From DATDAW01 sp036524675 (lineage in GTDB: Bacteria; Verrucomicrobiota; Verrucomicrobiia; Chthoniobacterales; DASVRZ01), in assembly GCA_036524675.1 (NCBI GenBank), contig DATDBU010000206.1, positions 3,061 through 67,060 on the forward strand: DNA of 64,000 bases, written 5' to 3'. Shown here in pieces: positions 1-8,397 of the stretch. The notes beneath the pieces were generated by a model, which made no database searches, had not been told where the DNA came from, and was given only the letters and a program-made list of their open reading frames with translations. Position 1 is the stretch's first letter, and each line of letters begins with the position of its first letter. The position numbers and the translations under genes are program-made.

Positions 1-934
1 CGGCTGCTGTCATTTCGGGTGGCAGGACGATGCCGCGCTTATAACGTTTTGTATTGCCGAGAAGAAACTCGGGCGAGGGTGTTTTCCAACGTTCATGTAC
101 CCAAAACCATTCGTGCGGGCTCAATCGAATGAGTTGTTCGAGTTCTTGATTGAGGCGCGCAGTCGTTAGTTCGACATCACGCGTGACTTCCTCGATGGGC
201 GGCAGAAATGTCATCTTCCAGCGCGCGATGCCTGTTGTTTGGACCGCCACGGAAACGAGTGCCGCGCCCGATCGCGCAGCCATCAACGCTGCAAGGGGGG
301 ACGTTGAGGCGAGTCTATCGAAAAACGGGACCCATGTGCCACCGTCTCCTGCATGCTGATCGATGAGCACCCCGCCCATGCCTCCCTCGCGCAGGATGCG
401 GATGGCTTCGCCGAAACCCTCCTTGCGTTCGAGCATGCGAATGCCGAAGCGTATACGCGTCTCGCGTATATAGCGGTCGATGTGCGGATTTCCGAGGCGT
501 TGATAGACTGCGGTGAGTTCGAAATTTTCGAAAACGCACATCGCCTGGGCAATGAGCTCCCAGTTTCCCATGTGGTTGATCGACCACAGCACTCCGCGGC
601 CGCTTCTTAGTAATTCCAGTACGCGTTCTACGCCGTCGAAGCTAAGGCGCTTTTGAATTTCTTCGCGAGATAATCGCGCCAAAGCAGGCGTGACGAGGAG
701 GTTTGCCACGAGATTTTGAAAATGTTGGCGGGCAAGCGCGCGGATTTGGCGAGGCGTTTTCTCGCGGCCAAAGGCGATCGTCAGATTTTTGATCGCGAGT
801 TTCCGATATGGATAGAACAGGATGTAGCCCAGGAGTCCGAGAGCGCGCCCGAACCGAAAAGTCATGTCCAGGGGCAGCTTTTCGATCACCCACACGGTCG
901 CCAGGAAAATCCGATAGGTCAAAAGGTCGAGCAT
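1..934 (-). CDS. LpxL/HtrB-family lysophospholipid acyltransferase (3' end cut by window)
   Basis: Transfers an acyl chain in lipid A biosynthesis at the inner membrane (family knowledge). I translated the minus strand by hand: about 311 residues are open to the window edge. The first ~45 residues are hydrophobic (MLDLLTYRIFLATVW, then LGLLGYILFYPY). The H-x4-E acyltransferase box is visible as NHMGNWE (H121, E126), followed by QHAGDGGTWVPFF and the late motif HEWFWVHERWK typical of the family. The in-frame upstream sequence reaches the stop of the preceding gene without another ATG, so ATG at 934 is the likely start. It is last in a minus-strand run secG, oligopeptide-binding protein, this gene, with a gap of only 36 bases. 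Exact acyl specificity cannot be read from sequence. The 3' end lies outside the window, although at family length (~300) little should be missing. Confidence 0.9.
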   Translation of the reverse strand, partial: MLDLLTYRIFLATVWVIEKLPLDMTFRFGRALGLLGYILFYPYRKLAIKNLTIAFGREKTPRQIRALARQHFQNLVANLLVTPALARLSREEIQKRLSFDGVERVLELLRSGRGVLWSINHMGNWELIAQAMCVFENFELTAVYQRLGNPHIDRYIRETRIRFGIRMLERKEGFGEAIRILREGGMGGVLIDQHAGDGGTWVPFFDRLASTSPLAALMAARSGAALVSVAVQTTGIARWKMTFLPPIEEVTRDVELTTARLNQELEQLIRLSPHEWFWVHERWKTPSPEFLLGNTKRYKRGIVLPPEMTAA

Positions 935-970
935 GACGTAGGCGAATAGGAGGAGGCACCAGGCCCCTGA

Positions 971-2581
971 TTATTTCCGGTAGATTGCACGCAGCGGATG
1001 TTCGTCGAGCACATTGGCCCGGATGCCGCCGAGCTTGTTTGCATCATAAATCTGGATCCCCACATAATAGTACAGGGGGCAGATCGGCGCTTCATCGGTT
1101 ACGAGCATGCGCTCGGCTTTCTGAAAAATGGCAAAGCGTTTTGCGGGATCGAGCTCTGCGGCAGCCTCGGCGATCCAGTGGTCATATTGCGGGTTTGACC
1201 AGCCGGTTCGGTTGTTCCCGCCATCGGTCACAAACATGTCCATAAAAGTGTTCGGATCGTTGTAATCTCCCACCCAACTTGAACGGCAGAGATCGTAGTC
1301 GAGGCGGTTTTGCGTGTTGAGATAGACTTTCCATTCCTGGCGTTGCAGGCCCATTTGGACACCCAGTTCTCTTTGAAACATCGCCTGAAGCTCGACGGCT
1401 ATATTTTCGTTAATCTTTTTATCGTCGTAGAGATATTTGATTGGAGGAAAGCCTTTCCCGCCGGGATATCCGGCCTCCGCGAGTAAACGCCGCGCTTTTT
1501 CGGGATCGCGAGCGTAGCTGGCTGGCGGCTCGTAGCCGGCGGTTTTAGGCGGAACAAAGCTCGTTGCCGGGATTTCCCCTGCCCGTGTGATTTTGTTGAC
1601 GATGAGATCCTTGTCTATGACCAGAGAGAACGCCTGACGCACCCGAACATCGTTGAAGGGAGGACGTGTAACGTTAAAGCGGATAAAATAGTTCCCCAAA
1701 AACGGCGCTGCATGGAAATCCGGGCGTTTCTTCAAGTCAGCTATGAGTGCCGGAGGCGTCAATCCCTTGTCCATAATGAGATCGGCGACGCCAGAGGCGT
1801 AAAAATTATAAGCTGTCATCGAGTTCTCGATGGGGAGCACATCGACAGAGTTCAGGCGGATATGTGCAGCATTCCAATAGCTTGGATTTTTCCTGAGCCG
1901 GATACGGTCGTTGAGACGCCATTCTTCGAGGAGGAATGCTCCGTTGGTAACGATGTTCTTCGGTTTGATCCATTCGTCTCCATACATCCGAACCGTCTCG
2001 ATGGGCACCGGAAGGAGCGTGGCGAACCAGCACAGGTCCAGGAAGAACGGTGTAGGATTTTCGAGTGTGACGACCAGTGTACGATCGTCGAGGGCTTTCA
2101 CTCCGACCTGGGAGAAATCTTTGAGAGTGCCTTCGTTGAATGCCTTCGCGTTTTTCAGGTAGTAGAGCTGATAGGCGTATTCCGCGGCTTGCTCCGGGCT
2201 GAGGGTGCGCTGCCAGCTATCCACGAAATCTTTGGCCACCACCGGGCGTCCATTGGACCAACTGGCGTTCGAGCGGAGGTGAAACGTATAAGTTTTGCCG
2301 TCCGGCGAGATTTCCCAGGTCTCGGCGATACCGGGCTGGGGGCCGTTGTCACCGAAGGTAGTGAGTCCTTCGAACAACGCGTAAACGATTCGTGAATCGA
2401 GCTGGCCAGTGATGACCGCAGGATCGATGGATTCGGGCTCGGCTCCGTTGAGAAAGACGAGGTCGGCGCGATCGGCGGGTCGGTTACACGCAGCCAGAAG
2501 CGTTCCGGCATACAAGATGGCGACAGTATTCCGAAGGTTGCGAGGAAACCTGCGGAAGAAGCAATCTGCCACCGGGAGCAA
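971..2581 (-). CDS. Oligopeptide ABC transporter substrate-binding lipoprotein (SBP_bac_5, OppA-like)
   Basis: Captures peptides (or similar solutes) in the periplasm for an ABC importer. The 536 residues begin with a signal segment ending in the lipobox LLAAC (Cys32), so a lipid anchor is expected. The mature part follows the OppA pattern: LNGAEPESIDPAVITG near the N-terminus, then the ALFEGL, TWEISPDGKTYTFHLR and VRQAFSLVIDKDLI blocks, and a C-terminal YDLCRSSWVGDYNDPNTF segment. That matches the full length of family 5 extracellular solute-binding proteins. The start used is a TTG only 3 bases after the secG stop; an in-frame GTG at 2572 is possible. No permease or ATPase gene lies next to it, so its transporter partners are elsewhere or lost. 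Confidence 0.9.
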   Translation of the reverse strand: MLPVADCFFRRFPRNLRNTVAILYAGTLLAACNRPADRADLVFLNGAEPESIDPAVITGQLDSRIVYALFEGLTTFGDNGPQPGIAETWEISPDGKTYTFHLRSNASWSNGRPVVAKDFVDSWQRTLSPEQAAEYAYQLYYLKNAKAFNEGTLKDFSQVGVKALDDRTLVVTLENPTPFFLDLCWFATLLPVPIETVRMYGDEWIKPKNIVTNGAFLLEEWRLNDRIRLRKNPSYWNAAHIRLNSVDVLPIENSMTAYNFYASGVADLIMDKGLTPPALIADLKKRPDFHAAPFLGNYFIRFNVTRPPFNDVRVRQAFSLVIDKDLIVNKITRAGEIPATSFVPPKTAGYEPPASYARDPEKARRLLAEAGYPGGKGFPPIKYLYDDKKINENIAVELQAMFQRELGVQMGLQRQEWKVYLNTQNRLDYDLCRSSWVGDYNDPNTFMDMFVTDGGNNRTGWSNPQYDHWIAEAAAELDPAKRFAIFQKAERMLVTDEAPICPLYYYVGIQIYDANKLGGIRANVLDEHPLRAIYRK

Positions 2582-2584
2582 AAG

Positions 2585-3118
2585 CTAAGGGGTCGGAGTA
2601 GCCGAAGGGGCCACGCTTGGGGTCGCAGATGTCAAAGCTTCCTGGGCGGCAGTTGCTGTCGCGGAGGCTTCCGGCGTCGAGATTGCGGCAGGGGACGTTG
2701 CCGTTTCGACTGGAGCGGGTGTCGTGGCAGCCGGCGTTAGAGTCGCAATAGGGGGCGTTACAGTCTCAACGGGCATGGGCGTCACGGAGGTGGCTGGCGC
2801 TGGAGTGGTTTTGGCGGCTTCGACTGCCTGAGCTTTTGCGGCTTGTTCGAGTCCCTTTTGAACGTCGGAAGTTTTTGTGGATGCCTTCGCGTAGAGGATC
2901 GTCAACAACAGGCAAACGGCAAAAAATGCGCCGCCGAGATAAACCGTGAATTTTTGCAAAACATTTGTGGTCTGAGCACCGAAAAGATCCTGAGTCATTC
3001 CCGAACCAAACGAAGCGCCCAAGCCTTCGTTTTTCGGCCGTTGCATCAGAACAACAAGAATCATCAACGCGGAGACGATCACCAGAACGCCGATGAGGAG
3101 GTAAATTAATACGTTCAT
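2585..3118 (-). CDS. secG: SecG, preprotein translocase subunit with long Pro/Ala/Thr tail
   Basis: Small membrane subunit that assists SecYE-mediated export. The start is ATG at 3118 (MNVLIYLLIG); the reading frame extends further upstream but without family similarity. Two membrane segments (about residues 3-23 and 52-72) flank the conserved cytoplasmic loop MQRPKNEGLGASFG and QDLFGAQTTNVL, the hallmark of SecG. The protein is 177 residues, clearly longer than the usual 75-120, because of a low-complexity tail rich in Pro, Ala, Thr and Val with repeated TP and AP steps after residue ~90. The oligopeptide-binding gene starts 3 bases after the stop, so the two are almost certainly co-transcribed. 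Confidence 0.9.
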   Translation of the reverse strand: MNVLIYLLIGVLVIVSALMILVVLMQRPKNEGLGASFGSGMTQDLFGAQTTNVLQKFTVYLGGAFFAVCLLLTILYAKASTKTSDVQKGLEQAAKAQAVEAAKTTPAPATSVTPMPVETVTPPIATLTPAATTPAPVETATSPAAISTPEASATATAAQEALTSATPSVAPSATPTP

Positions 3119-4095
3119 ATCGAGAGCGGGCAACCTTAGCCGGTCAATGGTTCTTGTAAAGCGGAGGTTGCCAGGTGAGGGAGGGTGCAGTGTGGGCCTT
3201 TGCAAGCCGGGTGAAACGCTTGCTCGAAGAGCCGGAAACGGGCTGGAGAAGTTTGGCAGGTGAGGGTGCGCGTAACGGACACCAATGACATGGCCAGTTT
3301 TGCAAAAAACAAGGCTGGGCGAGCCTCATACAGGCATCCTAAAAAGCAAAGCGGTAGTGACGACCATCTTCCGCTAGCCATGGGATGTGAGGTCTCGATT
3401 TGCTTGGGAAGGGCGAAAATAGGGTGCTCCAGTCATGGTCGCCAGGAGAAGAGGCATAGTCATTGCGGGCGGGCGACCGTCGAACCTATGAAGGAACAGG
3501 CAAGATTCATTGGACTCCGGGCTGCCAGGTTGCCGGGACCAACCGGACTCGAGTTCCCTTGCCGCAGCATCAACAACGAGGATCCGGCGAGCCGGATCGC
3601 TGGAGACCCGATCGGAGTGAGGAATGATCGCCTTACACGGGAGCATACCGCGTATTATGCTGACCCGGTGGAGATGGATGCGGGGCGCGCCGAAGGTCAT
3701 TGCCCAGTTCGCTAGCCACTTCGCCGAAAATCTGCTTACACGGTATCGACTTCGCGGCGTCTGGCATGCGCTGCATGAACTTCTTCATGGGGTATCAGCA
3801 AGGCCGCGTTTCTCCGCAGACGTGGCTCGCGAATGATGGCGCAATCTTGTCCTGCGGCGACGGCATGCCCTGAATGAGCTGGGATTCTCGTTGGGAAGCT
3901 AGTTTTGAAGTGAAAAGACACGTGCCCAACAGGAGTCGTATGCTAGCGAATTTAACTGCGAAAACCCGGATAAGAGTGGTTAGCCTAGCTTGCCGCCCCG
4001 AATGATCGGAGATAAAGGATTACAAGGCCGTAATCTTCCCCTCAAATGGGTAATATAGCGCTTGCAAGTGAAAAATATTTTATTAATGTCGAGTT
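3119..4095. other. ~1 kb stretch without a supportable gene
   Basis: Lies between secG (leftward) and the H1-like gene (rightward), so it must hold both promoters. Short open frames exist on both strands (for example plus 3260-3715 and 3624-3836), but none has a recognisable domain, a good ribosome site or a composition like its neighbours. I looked for RNase P RNA, tmRNA, SRP RNA and tRNA landmarks and did not find them. A possible -10/-35 region for the H1-like gene is the AT-rich run at about 4050-4085. The rest may be decayed coding sequence or an unrecognised RNA. Confidence 0.4.
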
Positions 4096-4578
4096 ATGCC
4101 TACCAAAGTCAAATCCAAACCTGCTAAAAAGCCGGCTCCGGCTGCGAAGCCAGTCGCGCGAAAAGTAGCCGTAGCTCCTGTTGCCAAACCTGCAAAGCCA
4201 GCACCTGCTGCGAAAGCAACGAAAGCTGCGAAACCGGCAAAGGCGGTCAAACCCGCTAAAGCAGCTCCTGCGGCAGTTGTTGCTCCTATCGCTCCAGCTC
4301 CAGCCCCGAAAACCGTCAAAGGCAAGAAGCCCGCGAAAACCGGTCCAAAGAAAGGCCGCGGCCGTGTGACTTCTCCGAGTGGTCCTCTTTCGACCGCTGT
4401 TGTTGCCGTGCTCAAGCGTTTCAAGCGTCCTCTTAGTTGCCGCGAGATCACTGAAGCGCTCCTCAAGAAGGGTTATGTATTCACTCACCCTGAGCCGAAG
4501 CGGATCCTTTCGATCCGCATTTACAAGCTCAAAGGCGTCAAGAAAGTGTCTGCGGGACGTTTTACCTATGCCGAATAA
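4096..4578 (+). CDS. Histone H1-like basic protein with C-terminal HARE-type winged helix
   Basis: Probable nucleoid-associated DNA-binding protein of 160 residues. Residues 1 to ~88 are a disordered Lys/Ala/Pro tail with repeated KPAK, AKPA and KAAK steps, like the C-terminal tail of eukaryotic histone H1. Residues ~92-160 form a compact domain (GPLSTAVVAVLKRF, then PLSCREITEALLKKGY, and a closing KVSAGRFTYAE). This fits the HARE-HTH winged-helix fold seen in RpoE-delta and ASXL proteins: helix, helix-turn-helix, then a short beta wing. Basic tail and winged helix together suggest DNA packaging or regulation. It is monocistronic and followed at once by a strong terminator. The domain call is from pattern, not from a profile search. 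Confidence 0.75.
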   Translation: MPTKVKSKPAKKPAPAAKPVARKVAVAPVAKPAKPAPAAKATKAAKPAKAVKPAKAAPAAVVAPIAPAPAPKTVKGKKPAKTGPKKGRGRVTSPSGPLSTAVVAVLKRFKRPLSCREITEALLKKGYVFTHPEPKRILSIRIYKLKGVKKVSAGRFTYAE

Positions 4579-4615
4579 GTTGTAAAGCCCCGATCAACCA
4601 AATCTGCAAAACCAG

Positions 4616-4647
4616 ACGGCCCGGAGATTCTCCGGGCCGTTTTTTTT
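4616..4647 (+). terminator. Intrinsic terminator after the H1-like gene
   Basis: A perfect 12-base inverted repeat (4616-4627 and 4629-4640, arms ACGGCCCGGAGA and TCTCCGGGCCGT) is followed by eight T residues at 4640-4647. It lies 38 bases after the stop codon and is a textbook rho-independent terminator. Confidence 0.92.
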
Positions 4648-4671
4648 GGATTGCGGTAAAATTTTAGTAGT

Positions 4672-4735
4672 CCCGGGTCCGATTCTCTTAATGCGCCGGC
4701 CCGGGTGATTCCAACTTTGTATCGTTACTAAAGTT
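4672..4735 (+). promoter_or_regulatory. Possible structured leader of mgtE
   Basis: Two small inverted repeats precede mgtE: CCCGGG at 4672-4677 pairing with CCCGGG at 4700-4705, and AACTTT at 4713-4718 pairing with AAAGTT at 4730-4735. They could fold in the leader RNA. I see no match to the M-box or another named magnesium riboswitch, so the role is unproven. Confidence 0.25.
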
Positions 4736-4784
4736 GATTCTTTAGTTCTTGCGGGGATCGCACTCGTCTTTGCAAGCTCGACGC

Positions 4785-6164
4785 ATGGTCGGAAAACTCC
4801 TCGAACCGGAAATCCGGGAAATGATTGCTCAGCGCGACTTTAATGCCTTGCGCACTGGGTTCCTCGAATGGCCGCCGGCGGATCTCGCCGAGTTGCTAAC
4901 GGATTTGCCGCAAGAGGAGCAGGTCATCATCTTCCGGGTTCTTCCCTCGTCGGTTGCGGCGGACACGTTTGAATATCTCGATGTCGACGTCCAAACGCGG
5001 TTGATCCATGCGATGGGGCAGGAGCAGGTGGCGGCAATTCTGAATGAGATGTCGCCCGATGACCGGACAACGTTGCTTGAGGAATTGCCGGCAAATGTCG
5101 TGTCGCAGCTGTTGCGTTTGTTAACGCCCAGGGAACGGGCGGTAGCGCAATCGCTCTTGAATTACCCGGAATCGAGCGTCGGCCGGTTGATGACGCCGAA
5201 TTTTGTTTCGGTGAGGGAATCATGGACGGTGGCTCAAGTCCTGGATCACATCCGGCGTCACGGCGCAGACAGTGAAACCCTGAATGTGATCTACGTGGTG
5301 GATGAGGCGGGTCATCTGGTTGATGACGTGAGAATTAATGAGTTTTTGCTGAAACCACTGGAAACTGAGGTTCGCTTGCTTCACGGAGGAAAGGTGCCGC
5401 CTTTAAAAGTGACGGATCTCGAGAGTGAAGCGGTGGAAATTTTCCGAAAATACGATCGGACGGTGCTGCCGGTGGTGGATTCCGATGAGAAATTGCTAGG
5501 AATCGTAACCGTGGACGATGTTCTCGATGTGGCAGTGGAGGAGACGACGGAGGACATTCAAAAGTTAGGCGCCGTTGAGGCATTGGACGAGCCTTACCTC
5601 GACGTTTCACTCTGGAAATTGGTCCGGAAACGGGCGGTATGGCTCGTTGTCCTATTTGTGGGTGAGATGTTGACGGCAACGGCGATGGGAGTTTTCGAGG
5701 AACAAATTGCTCGGGCGGTGGTATTGGCGCTGTTTGTGCCTTTGATTATTTCCAGCGGAGGAAATTCGGGCTCGCAGGCGACAACACTCATTATCCGAGC
5801 CATGGCGCTGGGAGAGGTGCGGTTGCGGGATTGGTGGCGCGTGATGCGCCGGGAAGTCCAGGCGGGATTTTTTCTGGGCTGTATTTTGGCCGTGATCGGT
5901 TTTGCGAGGATCACGATATGGACACTGTTTTCGAAACAGTACGGACCGCATGGGATGCTAGTCGGCGCTACGGTCAGTTTGTCCCTGGTGGGCGTGGTGC
6001 TGTGGGGGACATTGGCGGGATCGATGCTGCCGTTCATATTGAGGCGGCTGGGGCTGGATCCGGCAACATCGTCGGCGCCTTTCGTTGCGACGCTTGTGGA
6101 CGTGACGGGATTGATTATTTATTTCAGCATCGCCACGACGGTGCTGAGGGGAACGCTGCTTTAA
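4785..6164 (+). CDS. mgtE: MgtE-type magnesium channel/transporter
   Basis: Homodimeric inner-membrane Mg2+ channel gated by cytosolic Mg2+ (family knowledge). Domains in order: MgtE N superhelical domain (~1-125), a tandem CBS pair (~130-250, ending KLLGIVTVDDVLDVAVEE), a connecting helix, then five membrane segments from residue ~275. The pore signature SSGGNSGSQATTLIIRAMALGE lies in the membrane domain. The 459 residues from ATG at 4785 match the usual ~450. An in-frame TTG at 4749 would add 12 residues and is less likely. It follows a terminator and is itself followed by a palindromic repeat, so it is probably transcribed alone. Confidence 0.93.
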   Translation: MVGKLLEPEIREMIAQRDFNALRTGFLEWPPADLAELLTDLPQEEQVIIFRVLPSSVAADTFEYLDVDVQTRLIHAMGQEQVAAILNEMSPDDRTTLLEELPANVVSQLLRLLTPRERAVAQSLLNYPESSVGRLMTPNFVSVRESWTVAQVLDHIRRHGADSETLNVIYVVDEAGHLVDDVRINEFLLKPLETEVRLLHGGKVPPLKVTDLESEAVEIFRKYDRTVLPVVDSDEKLLGIVTVDDVLDVAVEETTEDIQKLGAVEALDEPYLDVSLWKLVRKRAVWLVVLFVGEMLTATAMGVFEEQIARAVVLALFVPLIISSGGNSGSQATTLIIRAMALGEVRLRDWWRVMRREVQAGFFLGCILAVIGFARITIWTLFSKQYGPHGMLVGATVSLSLVGVVLWGTLAGSMLPFILRRLGLDPATSSAPFVATLVDVTGLIIYFSIATTVLRGTLL

Positions 6165-6270
6165 AGTCTTAGGTCTTAAGTTTGTAAGTCTTAAGACGAT
6201 CCCCCGATTCCAAACCATCAAATAAGACTCCGTGGCACCTCTAGACTTACAAACTTAAGGCTTAAGACCT
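6165..6270. repeat. Palindromic repeat, family A, copy 1
   Basis: About 105 bases filling the gap between mgtE and aguA. Its ends are long imperfect inverted repeats built from CTTAAG-type words: 6171-6191 pairs with 6243-6270 through the shared core AAGTTTGTAAGTCT / AGACTTACAAACTT. A second copy with the same core lies at 28316-28411. It may work as a bidirectional terminator between the converging genes and is probably a mobile or REP-like element. Confidence 0.8.
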
Positions 6271-6276
6271 CCTGCC

Positions 6277-7326
6277 CTATGCCGGCTGCTGTTGCGTCAG
6301 GCAGTGGAACGCTCCCAGCCCCCAAATCAGCTGTCGACAGTCAATGGGAACGATGCGTCGCGTTGGGAAGGCCTGTTGCAGGACGGAAACTGCCCATTTG
6401 TCCTGGCTTTGGCCGAAGACTGGAAGCAGAACGACCTTGTTTGCAATATAGAAGTTAGCGTAGCTGGCGGGGAGACGCTGGTCCTGGCGAATGATTTTGG
6501 ATGGCATCGGCAGCGTATGCACGTGAAGAGGGTCGCCATCTTCGAGGGTCATTTCCTTGAGGCGCGCCAGATTTTCCTGAAGCGGTGCATAGTTGGAATC
6601 GTCCGGATCCTCTTCGATGGCTGTGACGACGGTCGTGGGGCTGACGAATCGCGTGATATCATCGACATGCCCGTCCGTGTCGTCACCTTCGATCCCATCG
6701 CCGAGCCAAAGGATATTCGTAACGCCGAGATAATCTTTGAGAGCTTGCTCGATTTCTTTTTGGGTGTTGTCCGGGTTGCGGTTGGGATTAAGCAAACAAG
6801 ACGTTGTTGTGAGCAGTGTGCCACGTCCGTTAACGTCCAGGGACCCGCCTTCCATGACGATGCCCGGATAATAAACGGGCAAGCCGAGTAATTCGGCGAC
6901 TCGCGTAGGGACTTCATCGTCGGAGTCAAACGGTGGATATTTCCAGCCCCAGGCGTTAAACCCCCAATCGAGGATAGCCAACTGCGGCTCGGTATCGCGT
7001 TTAACGAAAATGGGTCCGTGATCACGACACCAGCATTCGTTGGTCGGGATATGATAAAAGGTGACGTGCGAGATATCGATTTTGCTAAGCTGCTTCCGTA
7101 CGAGCGCTTCGACCCCGGCATCGAGGACGTTGATGTTGACTCGCTCGGACTCGCGGAGTGCGTCCACCATCTCGACCAGCGCCGGAATGATGGAGTCATA
7201 GGCGCCGGGAAAGCTGATGCCGTCGGGACGGGGCCACGAAAGCCACGTGGCTGTATGCGGTTCCCACTCGGCAGGCATGCGATAGCCAAGAGTGGCGGGT
7301 GTTTGCGGAGATTCCGGAGTGGTCAT
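6277..7326 (-). CDS. aguA: Agmatine deiminase
   Basis: Hydrolyses agmatine to N-carbamoylputrescine and ammonia. It belongs to the guanidine-group-modifying (pentein) fold. Visible marks are GYRMPAEWEPHTATWLSWP near the N-terminus, WCRDHGP (catalytic Asp/His neighbourhood), DGHVDD, and the C-terminal nucleophile in GAFHCLTQQ. From ATG at 7326 it is 349 residues, normal for AguA; an in-frame GTG at 7371 would add 15. aguB ends about 50 bases upstream on the same strand, so the two consecutive steps of the agmatine route to putrescine are encoded together. No arginine decarboxylase gene is in the window. Confidence 0.95.
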   Translation of the reverse strand: MTTPESPQTPATLGYRMPAEWEPHTATWLSWPRPDGISFPGAYDSIIPALVEMVDALRESERVNINVLDAGVEALVRKQLSKIDISHVTFYHIPTNECWCRDHGPIFVKRDTEPQLAILDWGFNAWGWKYPPFDSDDEVPTRVAELLGLPVYYPGIVMEGGSLDVNGRGTLLTTTSCLLNPNRNPDNTQKEIEQALKDYLGVTNILWLGDGIEGDDTDGHVDDITRFVSPTTVVTAIEEDPDDSNYAPLQENLARLKEMTLEDGDPLHVHTLPMPSKIIRQDQRLPASYANFYIANKVVLLPVFGQSQDKWAVSVLQQAFPTRRIVPIDCRQLIWGLGAFHCLTQQQPA

Positions 7327-7375
7327 ACGCGATGGAGAGAATGAGCTACAGTCTAACAAGACAACCGCCACTCAA

Positions 7376-8269
7376 TCAATCGATATAGCGTTTTGACAAT
7401 TCTCCGTATGCGTCGATGCGGCGGTCGCGGAGAAACGGCCAGTGTGTGCGCTGAGTGTCCAATTTACCGAGGTCGATATCGACGACGAGGATGGCTTCCT
7501 CGGAATCGGACGCCTTATCCAGAATCATGCCGGATGGATCGGCCACAAAGCTTTGGCCCCAAAACTCCAGCCCGTCTCCACCTTCAGGAGTCTCATGGCC
7601 GACACGATTCGGAACGGCGACGTAGCAACCGTTTGCGATGGCGTGGCTGCGCTGGATGGTTTCCCACGAGACATGCTGGCGCTCACCGTATTCAGCCTTT
7701 TCCGACGGATGCCAGCCGATGGCGGTCGGATAGAAAAGAATCTCGGCGCCAGTGAGTGCAGTGAGGCGTGCCGCTTCCGGATACCATTGATCCCAGCACA
7801 CGCAAACGCCGATTTTTGCATATTTCGTCTGCCACGACCTGAATCCGAGGTCTCCCGGTGTGAAGTAGAATTTTTCGTAGAAAAGCGGGTCATCGGGGAT
7901 GTGCATTTTGCGGTATTTCCCGAGATAGGTGCCGTCCGCATCGATGATTGCAGCGGTGTTGTGGTAAAGGCCTTCGGCGCGTTTTTCGAAAAGCGACGCA
8001 ACGATGACGACACCCAATTCTCCGGCGACTTTGCAAAGTGTTTCCGTACTCGGGCCCGGAATCGGTTCTGCGAGGGCAAAATACTCGTGCTTTTCCGCCT
8101 GGCAGAAATAGAGCGAGGTAAAGAGTTCCTGGAGGCAAATAATCTTCGCGCCCCGTGCGGCAGCTGTGCGAATGTGCGTGACCGCTTTCGCGAGATTCTC
8201 GGCGGGCTCAGCCGAACAACGCATTTGGACGAGACCAATGGGAACGATTCCACGCGGCGGAGTAAGCAT
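7376..8269 (-). CDS. aguB: N-carbamoylputrescine amidase
   Basis: Nitrilase-superfamily enzyme that cleaves N-carbamoylputrescine to putrescine, CO2 and ammonia. The Glu-Lys-Cys triad is visible: LQELFTSLYF (Glu), KYRKMHIPDDP (Lys) and VCVCWDQWYPEAAR (Cys). The start is placed at ATG 8269, giving 297 residues and opening with the beta-strand VPIGLVQMRC usual for the family; the frame extends another 22 codons without similarity. It is immediately upstream of aguA in the same direction, so the pair is very likely one operon. Confidence 0.95.
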   Translation of the reverse strand: MLTPPRGIVPIGLVQMRCSAEPAENLAKAVTHIRTAAARGAKIICLQELFTSLYFCQAEKHEYFALAEPIPGPSTETLCKVAGELGVVIVASLFEKRAEGLYHNTAAIIDADGTYLGKYRKMHIPDDPLFYEKFYFTPGDLGFRSWQTKYAKIGVCVCWDQWYPEAARLTALTGAEILFYPTAIGWHPSEKAEYGERQHVSWETIQRSHAIANGCYVAVPNRVGHETPEGGDGLEFWGQSFVADPSGMILDKASDSEEAILVVDIDLGKLDTQRTHWPFLRDRRIDAYGELSKRYID

Positions 8270-8397
8270 AGATAAAAAACTAAGCGGAGGTTTTCGGCGG
8301 CAACAAACCGATTTTTGTGAAAGTTTGATGTCCAAGCGCGAGCTTCTGTTTTAGGCAGCCCGCCTTGGGCGGGCGTGAACCTCCAACATTTGTGACG

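Noticed and set aside
1712..2395. 227-residue plus-strand frame opposite the oligopeptide-binding gene
   Set aside because: No domain, and the minus strand carries a complete substrate-binding protein.
3136..3921. Several short frames in the secG to H1-like gap
   Set aside because: No domain, ribosome site or consistent codon use; frames interrupt each other.
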